A stretch of DNA of 34,752 nucleotides from contig DJIF01000008.1 in NCBI GenBank assembly GCA_002433485.1, forward strand, positions 1-34,752. The letters run 5' to 3'. The position numbers and the translations under genes are program-made. This stretch comes from Deltaproteobacteria bacterium UBA6601 (lineage in GTDB: Bacteria > Myxococcota_A > UBA796 > UBA9615). This document shows, one piece after another, positions 8,408-16,101 of the stretch (its first letter is position 1; each line of letters opens with the position of its first letter). The notes beneath the pieces are model-generated. The model made no database searches. It was not told where the DNA came from and saw only the letters and a list, made by a program, of their open reading frames with translations.

Positions 8408-9483
8408 CGGCCCACCTCGGCCGGCAGCTCCACCAGCGCCAGGGCGCGCAGGGCGAAGGAGCGACTAGCGGCGTCGACCACCTCGGGCAGGGCCTCGCCG
8501 AGCAGCACCAGGCGCACCGCCGAGCCCCGCTGACTGATCTCCCAGAGGCGGCCGCTGACCTCTCCGACACGCTCCTCGAACAGCCTGCTGCGCTCATCCT
8601 GCCGGCCAGCGGCCGGCGCCTCTAGTCGCAGTTCTACCCGCTGCGCCTGGCCCTCCCCTTCCCTGAGCACTCGAATCAGGCGACCCCGCCGAGCAGAGGT
8701 GCGCCAGTGAATTTGACGCGGATCCTGTCCATCGCGGTGCTCCTCCAGCCCGCGCAGATCATCCCCCTGAGAACCGCCCCGGATCGAAGCGCCGCGAAAC
8801 TGTCCCAGAGCTGCTGCCGACGAATGGTGGTGAACGGTGCCGCCCTGTTCCCGGGCCGGCAGCACCAAAACATCCATGGGCACCGCGCGCTCATACCACT
8901 TGCGAAAGATCCCAAAAGGCCATGAGGTCGAGATGCGCAGCACCTCAATGCGATGGATACCACGCCCTTCAAAACACCAGCGGGCATCGGCTACCGCAGT
9001 CCGCCCAGCAGCCACCAACGGGAACTCAACGGCCACCTCACCGTGCAGATGCGCAAGTCCTGCGGCGACCTCTTCGACCCGTACCCTGATGGCCGGTGAA
9101 AAGCGCCGCGGATTGCGTAGCTCCCACCGCCCTGCGGCCCACTGCCCTGAAAACACCTCCTGCTCAATCACCCGCGAGACCTGCAGATCGCGGATCGACC
9201 ACTCCGATAACACCGAGGACACTCCGACCAGCGACAACATGGCCGCCAGCACCAGGTAGAGGAGATTATTGCCGGTGTTCATAGCCGCCAGCGCCACCGC
9301 TACCATCGCGGCCAGGAAGATCCAGCCCTGGCGGGTCGGCTGCGCCCGGCGAACCGCGCGACGCAGATTTTGAATGCGTTGCAATCCCCAGGTCAGCAGA
9401 GCGCCGTGGCCTCGCGGCGGGGGCGGACGCCTGGGCAGCACAGGAGGAGCCTCAGCTCGCCCAAACAAGCGCCCAAGGCCCAT
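8404..9483 (-). CDS. DUF58 domain protein
   Basis: The protein has 359 residues. Two adjacent membrane helices (about 54-70 and 73-92) are flanked by a basic cytoplasmic N-terminus. The DUF58 signature is clear near residues 241-272: DDLRGLEEHRDGQDPRQIHW followed by SARRGRL. The family has a von Willebrand A-like fold and almost always sits next to a MoxR ATPase, presumably as the client or platform for that chaperone-like ATPase. The start lies two bases after the MoxR stop, and the stop overlaps the start of the transglutaminase gene, so the three genes are almost certainly one transcript. No separate VWA (BatA/BatB-like) genes follow, so this is the short version of the operon. Confidence 0.95.
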   Translation of the reverse strand: MGLGRLFGRAEAPPVLPRRPPPPRGHGALLTWGLQRIQNLRRAVRRAQPTRQGWIFLAAMVAVALAAMNTGNNLLYLVLAAMLSLVGVSSVLSEWSIRDLQVSRVIEQEVFSGQWAAGRWELRNPRRFSPAIRVRVEEVAAGLAHLHGEVAVEFPLVAAGRTAVADARWCFEGRGIHRIEVLRISTSWPFGIFRKWYERAVPMDVLVLPAREQGGTVHHHSSAAALGQFRGASIRGGSQGDDLRGLEEHRDGQDPRQIHWRTSARRGRLIRVLREGEGQAQRVELRLEAPAAGRQDERSRLFEERVGEVSGRLWEISQRGSAVRLVLLGEALPEVVDAASRSFALRALALVELPAEVGR

Positions 9484-9485
9484 GT

Positions 9486-10451
9486 TCAGCGTGGCACCTC
9501 AAGCCGGCCCAAGATGCCCGTCAGCACCGCAGCAGCATCCCTGGCACCACCAGGCTCAGCAGAAGGCGCAGCGATCATCCGGTGCGCCAGGACCGGCTCA
9601 GCCAGCTCGACGATGTCGTCGGGTACCACGAAGTCTCGGCCCGCCATAAAGGCCCGCGCCCGCGCCGCCGCCACCAGGCCACGACCGGCCCGGGGAGAAG
9701 CGCCCAGGGCAAGCCCGGGAGTCGCGCGGGTCGCTCCCAGCAGCTCAACCACCAAAGACTCCACCTCGTGATGCAAGGACACCGCCATGGCCTGCTGCTG
9801 AAGCTCACGTAGAGCGGCAGCATCTAAGATCTGCTCCGCCTGGGGCTGAGCATCACCCGCCTGCTGCAACAGCAAGCGCTCCTGCTCAGGATCGGGATAC
9901 CCCACCTCCAGGCGCATTAAGAAACGATCAAGCTGAGACTCAGGCAGTGGGAAGGTGCCGTGAAACTCAAAGGGATTCTGGGTAGCCAAAACCAGGAAGG
10001 GCTGCGGCAGCTCGCGCAGCTCTCCGTCAATGGTGACCTGGCCCTCATTCATGGCCTCAAGCAGGCTGGATTGGGTCTTAGGCGTACTGCGATTGATCTC
10101 ATCGGCCAGCAGCACGTTGCAGAAAATCGGCCCCGGATGAAAGCGAAACCCGCCCTGCTCAGCGTCATAGACGTTCACCCCCAGCACATCTGCAGGCAGC
10201 AGGTCAGAGGTGAACTGCAGCCGAGTAAAGCTGCAGCCGAGAGCCCGGGCAAGTGCTTGCGCAAGGGTCGACTTGCCCACACCGGGTACATCCTCAATGA
10301 GCACATGCCCGCCGGCCAGCGCGGCGATGAGCAGGCGATCCACCAGCTCAGTTCGACCCCGAAAGACCGCCCGTACCGAAGCGCGCAGACGGTCCAGAAG
10401 AACCGCGCCGTCCAGACCGGCAGAAGAGATACTTGAGAGGGGTGCCGACAT
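9486..10451 (-). CDS. MoxR-family AAA+ ATPase
   Basis: This 321-residue cytoplasmic ATPase shows Walker A EDVPGVGKST (about 54-62), Walker B VLLADEINR (about 113-121), the family's QSSLLEAMNEGQVT stretch and sensor-1 LATQNP (about 155-160). MoxR proteins act as ATP-driven maturation factors for neighbouring VWA/DUF58 proteins, consistent with the DUF58 gene two bases downstream. ATG 10451 is chosen; a TTG at 10481 would add ten residues without a visible ribosome site. The 58-base gap to the upstream MopE-like gene contains a strong hairpin, so the operon may start here or receive read-through. Confidence 0.95.
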   Translation of the reverse strand: MSAPLSSISSAGLDGAVLLDRLRASVRAVFRGRTELVDRLLIAALAGGHVLIEDVPGVGKSTLAQALARALGCSFTRLQFTSDLLPADVLGVNVYDAEQGGFRFHPGPIFCNVLLADEINRSTPKTQSSLLEAMNEGQVTIDGELRELPQPFLVLATQNPFEFHGTFPLPESQLDRFLMRLEVGYPDPEQERLLLQQAGDAQPQAEQILDAAALRELQQQAMAVSLHHEVESLVVELLGATRATPGLALGASPRAGRGLVAAARARAFMAGRDFVVPDDIVELAEPVLAHRMIAAPSAEPGGARDAAAVLTGILGRLEVPR

Positions 10452-10486
10452 AGGCACGAAGCCTAGCAGGGCGCAGCCCAATGCGC

Positions 10487-10508
10487 CGAGTCTGCGCGCT
10501 CAGACTCG
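10487..10508 (-). terminator. Hairpin directly after the MopE-like gene, terminator-like without a T-run
   Basis: An 8-bp perfect stem (CGAGTCTG pairing with CAGACTCG, six-base loop) begins two bases after the stop of the gene at 10510-11583 and ends 36 bases before the MoxR start. The position is right for a transcript end or a read-through attenuator. No T-tract follows on the minus strand (the next bases are GC-rich), so an intrinsic terminator of classical type is not supported. Confidence 0.45.
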
Positions 10509-10509
10509 C

Positions 10510-11583
10510 TCAGGAGCGACGTCGCCCGAGACCGAGCAACAGCATGAAGGCCAGCCCAAACAGGCCAGCCGAGGAACCGGAAGCAAGAGCACAACCCACC
10601 GAGCTGTAGGTCTGAGGGCGATAGATGTGAGCCGAGACCGTCGCCTTCTCATCATCGGCAGCAGTGGTGTGCACTCCGTCGCTCACCACCAGGGTGGCTT
10701 CGAAGTCCCAGCTGGTTGCCTCAGCGGCTGGATCAGCGTGAAAGCGCAGGTAAGCGTAGGGCGAGGTGGAATCAGTGATGAATTGATAGGTGACCCCCGG
10801 GTAATCCTCAGCGGCGCCGGCCAGGGTCCAGGTGTAGCTGAGCACATCATTCTCATTGGCGTCGGTGGTGCCGCTACCATCAAAAACCAGCACCACGTTG
10901 CCGCCGATGTACAGGCTCTGCTGATCGATGCCCGCATCGACCTCGGGCTCCTCGAAGCAATCCTCATCGGCCTCGTCGATGACCTGGTCGCAGTCGTTGT
11001 CCACACCATCACCGCAGGTCGCGCCGGTCTCACCAGCCTCAGGATTGGTGGTGGCATTGTCATCGTTGCAGTCATCACCACCGCAGTCGGGGCTCAGGAA
11101 GCCGTCACCGTCGAGGTCTTCGTCATCGGCACCACCGCTGCAGTCGTTGTCGATGCTGTCACCGCAGATCTCTTCCTGCCCCGGCCCGGCGGCTGCGCCA
11201 GTGGCGGCACTGTCATCACAGTCTCCGTTACAGCTGGTGATCTCATCGCCATCTTCGTCGGCGCTGTTCAGGCTGGCGTCATTGTCGTCGCAGTCGGTCC
11301 CGCCGCAGCCTTCAGCGTTGGGGCTCTCACCATCACCATCCAGGTCCTGGGTGGACAGCCACTCGGTTCCGTCACAGTCGTTGTCGATGTCGTCGTCGCA
11401 GACTTCCTCGGCGTCAGGATTTACATCCTCGTCGGTGTCATCGCAGTCCTCGTCAACACCGAAGCCGTCCTCATCCTCGTCGATCACCTCGTCACCGGCG
11501 ATCACAGGCGCCGGACTGGCGAGCCATCCCACCGTCAACAGGACCAACAGAGCAGCAAGAACACGAATCATCGATGCACGCAT
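10510..11583 (-). CDS. MopE-type metal-binding surface protein with MYXO-CTERM-like tail
   Basis: The protein has 357 residues. ATG 11583 is supported by AAGGGG about ten bases upstream and by the signal peptide that follows (MIRVLAALLVLLTVGW...). The mature protein carries several Asp/Cys-rich repeats of the type DEDEDGFGVDEDCDD and NPDAEEVCDDDIDNDCDG, the putative metal-binding motif related to the MopE copper-binding protein. Residues about 215-320 form a PKD-like beta domain (VLVFDGSGTTDANENDVLSY). The C-terminus (VGCALASGS, a hydrophobic stretch, then GRRRS) matches the MYXO-CTERM pattern: Gly-Cys, membrane helix, basic end. By family knowledge that signal is processed by a myxosortase to anchor the protein on the cell surface. 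Metal binding is inferred from the Asp pattern. Confidence 0.9.
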   Translation of the reverse strand: MRASMIRVLAALLVLLTVGWLASPAPVIAGDEVIDEDEDGFGVDEDCDDTDEDVNPDAEEVCDDDIDNDCDGTEWLSTQDLDGDGESPNAEGCGGTDCDDNDASLNSADEDGDEITSCNGDCDDSAATGAAAGPGQEEICGDSIDNDCSGGADDEDLDGDGFLSPDCGGDDCNDDNATTNPEAGETGATCGDGVDNDCDQVIDEADEDCFEEPEVDAGIDQQSLYIGGNVVLVFDGSGTTDANENDVLSYTWTLAGAAEDYPGVTYQFITDSTSPYAYLRFHADPAAEATSWDFEATLVVSDGVHTTAADDEKATVSAHIYRPQTYSSVGCALASGSSAGLFGLAFMLLLGLGRRRS

Positions 11584-11632
11584 GAAAACAACCCCTTGAT
11601 CGGACTCAAATAAGCAAGCCCCGGCGCCCGAT

Positions 11633-11661
11633 CTTCTAGGCCAGCCTATAGGGGGTGTCAA
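11633..11661 (-). promoter_or_regulatory. Sigma-70-like promoter of the MopE-like gene
   Basis: On the minus strand there is a perfect TTGACA (complement of 11656-11661), a 17-base spacer and TAGAAG (complement of 11633-11638). The predicted transcription start is near 11626, giving a leader of about 45 bases with the AAGGGG ribosome site before ATG 11583. Confidence 0.65.
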
Positions 11662-11738
11662 GCCAGCTGAGCGCTTGTCTTGGCAGCTTTCAAGGTCAAC
11701 AAACCCAGCTTCCCCTGCACTGGCAGGAAGGAAGCCTG

Positions 11739-11767
11739 TCGACCGCTGTGCGATACTCTGGTACAAG
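11739..11767 (+). promoter_or_regulatory. Candidate promoter of the cyclophilin gene
   Basis: TCGACC (11739-11744), a 17-base spacer and TACAAG (11762-11767), each matching consensus at four of six positions. Predicted transcription would begin near 11774, placing the inverted repeat at 11790-11807 inside the leader. Confidence 0.4.
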
Positions 11768-11789
11768 CCTCTACGGAGAGCCGCTTTTC

Positions 11790-11807
11790 AGAGTCGAACT
11801 CGACTCT
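11790..11807. promoter_or_regulatory. Perfect inverted repeat in the cyclophilin leader
   Basis: AGAGTCGA and TCGACTCT are exact 8-base arms separated by AC. It lies four bases before the ribosome site (GGAGAA) and 18 bases before ATG 11826. As DNA it could be an operator. As RNA it would fold into a 7-bp stem with a four-base loop next to the ribosome site. Confidence 0.5.
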
Positions 11808-11825
11808 ATCCTGGAGAAAACGATC

Positions 11826-12410
11826 ATGTTCGGACGCAGCAAAGGCCCCGACTTCCCCCCCATCAACGTCGAAGGCGAGGGACAACTTCGCGCCAGACTG
11901 AGGACCAGCGAGGGTGACGTCATTGTCCGCCTCTTCGAGGAAAAGGCACCGCGCACGGTCGCCAACTTCGTCGGCCTGGCCCAGGGAGCCATTGAGTGGG
12001 AAGACCCCAACAACGGGGAGACAACCACTCGTCCGCTGTACGAGAAGACCATCTTCCACCGGGTCATCCCCAGCTTCATGATCCAGGGGGGCGATCCTCT
12101 GGGACAGGGAACTGGAGGACCCGGCTACCGCTTCTCGGACGAGTTTCACGCCACCCTTCGGCACCACAAGCCAGGAGTGCTCTCCATGGCCAATAGTGGA
12201 CCTAACAGTAACGGTTCGCAGTTCTTCATCACTGAAGTCGCCACCCCCTGGCTCGACAACAAGCACTCGGTATTTGGCGAGGTGATCGAGAACATGGATG
12301 TGGTAAAGGCCATCGCCCGAGTCCCCACCAACCCGGTCAATAACCGTCCGCAGAACGATGTGGTTCTTGAAAAGATCACCATCTATCGCGGCGAGAACCC
12401 CCCGGACTAG
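11826..12410 (+). CDS. Cyclophilin-type peptidyl-prolyl cis-trans isomerase
   Basis: The protein has 194 residues, the usual size of a bacterial single-domain cyclophilin. ATG 11826 is supported by GGAGAA about ten bases upstream. Signature residues are present: FHRVIPSFMIQGGD (residues 77-90, with catalytic Arg79 and Gln87), LSMANSGPNSNGSQFFIT (119-136) and WLDNKHSVFGEV (142-153). The protein has no signal peptide and is therefore probably cytoplasmic. An insertion of charged residues (WEDPNNGETTTRPLY, 58-72) enlarges the loop before the active-site strand, as in many bacterial homologues. It catalyses proline isomerisation during folding. A lipoprotein gene follows 36 bases downstream on the same strand and is probably co-transcribed. 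Confidence 0.97.
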   Translation: MFGRSKGPDFPPINVEGEGQLRARLRTSEGDVIVRLFEEKAPRTVANFVGLAQGAIEWEDPNNGETTTRPLYEKTIFHRVIPSFMIQGGDPLGQGTGGPGYRFSDEFHATLRHHKPGVLSMANSGPNSNGSQFFITEVATPWLDNKHSVFGEVIENMDVVKAIARVPTNPVNNRPQNDVVLEKITIYRGENPPD

Positions 12411-12446
12411 GGCCCAAGAGCTCCCGCGAGCGAGCGCGTCAGGTCC

Positions 12447-12953
12447 GTGACTCTAGGGCAGCGTCCCGCGTCACGGCACTTTGCTGTAGGCCTCCTGGCT
12501 GGGCTGTTGAGTCTACTTTGCCTGGCCTGCAGCGACCGACCCGAGCCCCAGCCGATCGAGGGTGACCCCTTCGTACATGCTGAGGCAGGCTTCCGCATCA
12601 TCCTTCCCGATGGCTGGCAGACGACCCGCTCCCACAGGGCCCTCACCCTGGTGCGCGAGCTCCCTTACGGAGGCGGCTACCCTACCCTCGCCATTCGCAG
12701 CCTGGCCGATGATGAAAAAGCACCCATGCAGCTGGAAGGCCAGCATTTCAGCAACGAGCAGGGCCGCATCGAATACCGCTATCGCCGCTGGCACAACCCA
12801 AGGGGCGCAGGTCACCGCCTTGAGGTGCTGATTCGTGGCGACCAGCTGAACCTGTTCATCGAGGCCTCGGTGTGGGATCCGGCCAAGAAGCTGAACCGCT
12901 CCTTCTTCGAGCGCAGCTTCTGGCCCATCATCAACTCAATCCGAGCCCACTGA
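12447..12953 (+). CDS. Predicted lipoprotein, PsbP/DUF1795-like
   Basis: This 168-residue protein starts at GTG 12447. It has a basic N-terminus, a hydrophobic segment (FAVGLLAGLLSLL) and a lipoprotein-type Cys in LACSD (Cys28; the -3 position is Cys rather than Leu, so the lipobox is imperfect). The mature part opens with HAEAGFRIILPDGW, contains TLVRELP and GYPTLAIRSL, and ends FFERSFWPIINSIRAH. That order is typical of small PsbP/DUF1795-like domains, in which a strand 'F.i..P.gW' starts the fold and 'f..i..S.r' ends it. No catalytic residues are recognised. It probably shares a transcript with the cyclophilin. It converges on the gene at 13005-14432. Confidence 0.8.
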   Translation: MTLGQRPASRHFAVGLLAGLLSLLCLACSDRPEPQPIEGDPFVHAEAGFRIILPDGWQTTRSHRALTLVRELPYGGGYPTLAIRSLADDEKAPMQLEGQHFSNEQGRIEYRYRRWHNPRGAGHRLEVLIRGDQLNLFIEASVWDPAKKLNRSFFERSFWPIINSIRAH

Positions 12954-13004
12954 GAACCCCAAAATCTGACTCAGCGGCAAGGCGAAGGGAGCTGGATCGA
13001 CAGC

Positions 13005-14432
13005 TCAGGAACCGGCAGCGCTGTCGTCGTCATCGCCGGCACTGTCATCGTCATCGCCGGCACTGTCATCGTCATCGCCAGGATCAACCCAGGTAATAGG
13101 CCGCAACTGGCGCGGCGGGACCCGCACCGGGCGGGCTTCCCAGGGACCTTCATCACGCTGGAACTCCTGCTCCCAGATATGGCCGTTGCCCAGTTCCACA
13201 CGGATGAATTCGGCCTTACCGTCAGACCCATCTTCCTTCTTCCACTTCAGGTACACGTCATAGGTGCCCGATGGAATGAAGTGCTCTGAGACACCGAACT
13301 CCTCCAGGGCCGGAGTCGCGGCATTGGGATCGGCACCACCTCGCATGACCCGCATCTCGATCCGGTCAGAGATGTCCTCCTCGCCGGCCAGCACCTTGAG
13401 TCGAATCGCTCCCAGCGGGGTCTCAAAGTCCACCGGAAGGCGAATCGGCTCGGCCGCAGCGGGCACTTCAAAGCCGAGCATGATCTTCTCGATCTTGAGA
13501 TCCGGATTGGTCATCGGGGAGGGTTGATACAACAACAGGACGTCATACTTGCCAGGAGCCAACTGGCTCGGCACCTCAACGACCTTGCCGCCAACCCCTT
13601 GCGCCCGGGCAATTGCACGAGCCATGTCGGCGCCCTCGGAAAAGAAGAACACGCTGGTTCCGGAGTTGATGTCGCGGCTGAAGTTGTAGGCATCGACCCG
13701 CACTCCCAAGGGCTCCGGCTCAATGAGAACCTCCTGCTCGGTCCGGGTCAGGGTCGCACCTACCAGCACTTCATCGAACCAGGCGGTCACCAGAGGCCGG
13801 TTGCGACCGGGAGGATAGGTAGCTCGGACCTTATACTTGCCCTTAGCGAGCGTCAGATCGGTGCCGGGAACGCCTGCGAACACCGGCTCAACCAGGGTAG
13901 GATCGTCCTCAGCTCGGAACAGCTCCATCTTCACTTCACTGCTGATGTTGGCGGGCGGGCCCTGCTTATTCTTCAGCTTAAAGTTGAGAACCAGGATCCC
14001 GACCGGGACAGTGAGCGTCAGGTCGTAGCGGCTGGTCTGCCCCGCCCTCACTTCAAGGCCTGCGGCAGACCCATCAAAGCTGCCCAGCTTTTCATCAAGC
14101 AGATAGACAAATTTGGCGCTGTACTGACCAGGTGCAAGCTGCAGCGCAGTGCCAGGAGTAACCGCAGTGACTTGCGCCGGATCGCCTCCAACAGCGCTGA
14201 TTTCTACACTCAGCTTGTCCGCCACGGGCTTACCACCCAAAGTGGCATTAAGCAGCAACTGACCCTGGCCTTCGGCGATCTCAGCGGCAGCCTCAAGGGA
14301 ACCGCTCGCCTCAACTACGATCCCCTCCGGCACAGCAGCGGCCAGAGGCGCATTCGCAGCGCTATCATCGTCGCCGCAGGCAACAACCAGCAACAAAAGC
14401 ATCAGCAGGGACGGCAAGCTCAGTTTGGACAT
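13005..14432 (-). CDS. Lipoprotein of four ~96-residue beta repeats with Asp-rich tail
   Basis: The protein has 475 residues. ATG 14432 has GGGAG upstream and yields a signal peptide ending in lipobox VVAC (Cys19), followed at once by GDDDSA. The mature protein appears to be four tandem repeats. The landmark LAPGQY, LAKGKY, LAPGKY, FIPSGTY recurs at about 99, 195, 291 and 386, a spacing of 95-96 residues, each followed by a strand such as KVRATY or DVLLLY and a new repeat opening with a 'plG...v' strand. Such units resemble carboxypeptidase-regulatory or transthyretin-like beta sandwiches. The C-terminus is three copies of GDDDDSA, encoded by a 21-base repeat. Surface anchoring and a binding or structural role are inferred. 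I do not recognise a named family. Confidence 0.9.
   Translation of the reverse strand: MSKLSLPSLLMLLLLVVACGDDDSAANAPLAAAVPEGIVVEASGSLEAAAEIAEGQGQLLLNATLGGKPVADKLSVEISAVGGDPAQVTAVTPGTALQLAPGQYSAKFVYLLDEKLGSFDGSAAGLEVRAGQTSRYDLTLTVPVGILVLNFKLKNKQGPPANISSEVKMELFRAEDDPTLVEPVFAGVPGTDLTLAKGKYKVRATYPPGRNRPLVTAWFDEVLVGATLTRTEQEVLIEPEPLGVRVDAYNFSRDINSGTSVFFFSEGADMARAIARAQGVGGKVVEVPSQLAPGKYDVLLLYQPSPMTNPDLKIEKIMLGFEVPAAAEPIRLPVDFETPLGAIRLKVLAGEEDISDRIEMRVMRGGADPNAATPALEEFGVSEHFIPSGTYDVYLKWKKEDGSDGKAEFIRVELGNGHIWEQEFQRDEGPWEARPVRVPPRQLRPITWVDPGDDDDSAGDDDDSAGDDDDSAAGS
13021..13083 (-). repeat. Three tandem 21-base repeats coding GDDDDSA
   Basis: Three consecutive 21-base units (13021-13041, 13042-13062, 13063-13083) differ at only a few positions and keep the reading frame of the lipoprotein gene, encoding the heptapeptide GDDDDSA three times. 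Such a unit could vary in copy number by slippage without breaking the frame. It is coding sequence and not a CRISPR. Confidence 0.9.
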
Positions 14433-14493
14433 CGCAGACTCCCACAGCAACACAACCAACCACAGAGAGCCGCGAATACCGGGCTCAATAAGG

Positions 14494-14522
14494 ATGATAC
14501 CGGGGCCCGATCTCCCGCGCAA
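14494..14522 (-). promoter_or_regulatory. Candidate promoter of the repeat lipoprotein
   Basis: On the minus strand TTGCGC (complement of 14517-14522) is followed by a 17-base spacer and TATCAT (complement of 14494-14499). The -10 matches consensus at five of six positions and the -35 at three. It lies in the 117-base gap before ATG 14432. Confidence 0.4.
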
Positions 14523-14549
14523 AGAGAGGAGCAAGAGCAGCTGCTGCGC

Positions 14550-16082
14550 TCAAGGTTCCTCAAGCCCATCATCATGCGGTCCCTGCGACTCTACCTGGGG
14601 CAGGCTTTCGTCGGTCGCCAAAACATCGATACCAACTCCCCGACTACCACGTTCATCCTTCAAACGAGCCAGCTTGACCAGGTCGGTCGCAGCCAGCCCC
14701 GGAGCCATGCCCCGTCCATCTGAGGAAGCGATGGCCTCGGCCGCCGCCACCGCCACACCACGGGTCGCCTTGTCGCGACCTTCAGGGGCACGAGTACCCA
14801 GGGCAAGAGCCACTCGAATCGCCCCGCCCTCGGCCACGACCTCCGGATGGTCTGCCTCGTCCTCAAGCAACAAGGTGGCCGAATCCGGCTCATCCAGGGC
14901 CAGCTCAAGGCGCTGCTCAATGCTGACGTCACCGGCAACGGTGGTCTCCTCCGCGTCGGAATGATCCAGGTAGGGACCCATCCCGCTGAGCAGCGAGGTC
15001 TCTGCATCCTCTGCCATGGCCCAATCGCGAGGGATCCCCGGGGCAATGTCGGGTGCTGAGCCCCACTGAGCGCGGGCCGAGGTCGAGAGCGAGGTCGACT
15101 CGGAGGCAGGCGAACCTGGATCTCGCGCTTCGTCCTGCAACATCCGCTGCGATTGGGGCAACCGGATCTGACCCAACTCAAGGCAAATAACATCAGCCCG
15201 GATCGCACCCGCTCCAAGCGGCGCACCAAGCTCCAACCGGATGGGCAAAGGCCCGTCGAGCAGTGCATCGCCAACCACAGCCGGCGGTCCCGCAGCAGCG
15301 GGCTTCGTCTCCTCCGAGGCGACGTGCTCCTCTTTACTTGGGGGTTCCTCCTCTTCGTCGGCCAGTCCAAGCCCCACTGGCGACTCAGCCTCAAGAGAAG
15401 CAGTGAGATCAGGGACCGCAACCTCTGGCAACTGCTCACTGACAGAAGGCTCTGGGCGAGGGACTGCTGCTTCTTGGGTGGGTTCCCCTTCATCGAGAGC
15501 CTCTGGAGTGGCATCCAAGGCCTGTTCAAGCTGCCAAAGCGGCACCATCTCAGTAGGCTGTTCGTCTTCCTCGAGCCGGTCCTGCTGACCCGGGGAGCCT
15601 TGCAGCGGACCTTCCAGGGTGTCCTCGGGAAGCAACTCAGACTCGACCGTGCCGTCGGCAAAAGAGTCCTCGGGAAGCGGTCCATCAACACTCAGAGCGG
15701 CTACCAGAGCTGGACTTGGCGCGTTCTCATCCTGCGCGGTAAAGACCTCGCCAAGCAGCGTCTCCTCAAGCAGATCATCCTCCTCGGCGGCACCCCACGA
15801 AGAGTCTCCAAAGCCAGCTTTGGCGGGCTCGGGCTCCGGCACGGGCTCGGGCTCGGGCTCGGGCAGCCACGCTGTGGGCATAACGATCTGCGGTTGGACC
15901 ATGGCAAGGATGTGAGTGAGCGGCTCATCAGCAGGGTCCAGGTTCACAGCTGCCAACGCCTGCTCCTGATCCACCGACTCCAGGACTTCAGAGGCTAAAG
16001 GGACTTGCGTCTCTACCGACAGAGTCGGTGCCGGCCGATCCGAAACCGTCCGCAGCCGCCTTCCCCAGGCGCCAGCACCCAT
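14550..16082 (-). CDS. Highly acidic low-complexity protein of unknown function
   Basis: This is about 510 residues from ATG 16082; an in-frame ATG at 16124 would overlap the upstream gene by 23 bases and is an alternative start. The protein is very rich in Glu, Asp, Pro and Ala. It has a PEPEPEPVPEPEP stretch, many short acidic-amphipathic blocks (EEDDLLEETLLGE, LEEDEQPTEM) and two more ordered parts near IRADVICLELGQIRLPQSQ and GVAVAAAEAIASS. There is no signal peptide and no clear membrane helix. I do not recognise a family. It follows the membrane/PstS-like gene on the same strand with about 20 bases between stop and start, so the two are probably co-transcribed. An extended scaffold or linker protein at the cytoplasmic face would fit, but that is a guess. 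Confidence 0.75.
   Translation of the reverse strand: MGAGAWGRRLRTVSDRPAPTLSVETQVPLASEVLESVDQEQALAAVNLDPADEPLTHILAMVQPQIVMPTAWLPEPEPEPVPEPEPAKAGFGDSSWGAAEEDDLLEETLLGEVFTAQDENAPSPALVAALSVDGPLPEDSFADGTVESELLPEDTLEGPLQGSPGQQDRLEEDEQPTEMVPLWQLEQALDATPEALDEGEPTQEAAVPRPEPSVSEQLPEVAVPDLTASLEAESPVGLGLADEEEEPPSKEEHVASEETKPAAAGPPAVVGDALLDGPLPIRLELGAPLGAGAIRADVICLELGQIRLPQSQRMLQDEARDPGSPASESTSLSTSARAQWGSAPDIAPGIPRDWAMAEDAETSLLSGMGPYLDHSDAEETTVAGDVSIEQRLELALDEPDSATLLLEDEADHPEVVAEGGAIRVALALGTRAPEGRDKATRGVAVAAAEAIASSDGRGMAPGLAATDLVKLARLKDERGSRGVGIDVLATDESLPQVESQGPHDDGLEEP
15825..15864 (-). repeat. Hexameric GGGCTC low-complexity run coding Pro-Glu repeats
   Basis: Several copies of GGGCTC, some interrupted, encode the (PE)n stretch of the acidic protein. 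It is a simple coding repeat typical of an extended Pro-Glu linker. Confidence 0.8.
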
Positions 16083-16101
16083 TCCCAGGGCGCGTCTGGG
16101 G

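Noticed and set aside
10210..11613. Plus-strand open frame of 467 codons opposite the MoxR and MopE-like genes
   Set aside because: Its Val/Ile-rich repeats are the complement of the Asp-rich GAC/GAT codons of the real gene.
12989..13006. Hairpin GAGCTG-N6-CAGCTC between convergent genes as a bidirectional terminator
   Set aside because: Only six base pairs, overlaps a stop codon and has no T-run on either strand.
13021..13083. Short regular repeats that might suggest a CRISPR array
   Set aside because: The units are directly adjacent without spacers and encode GDDDDSA in frame.
13524..14723. Plus-strand open frame of about 400 codons opposite the repeat lipoprotein
   Set aside because: Antisense shadow with no signal peptide or domain, whereas the minus strand has a lipobox, ribosome site and repeats.
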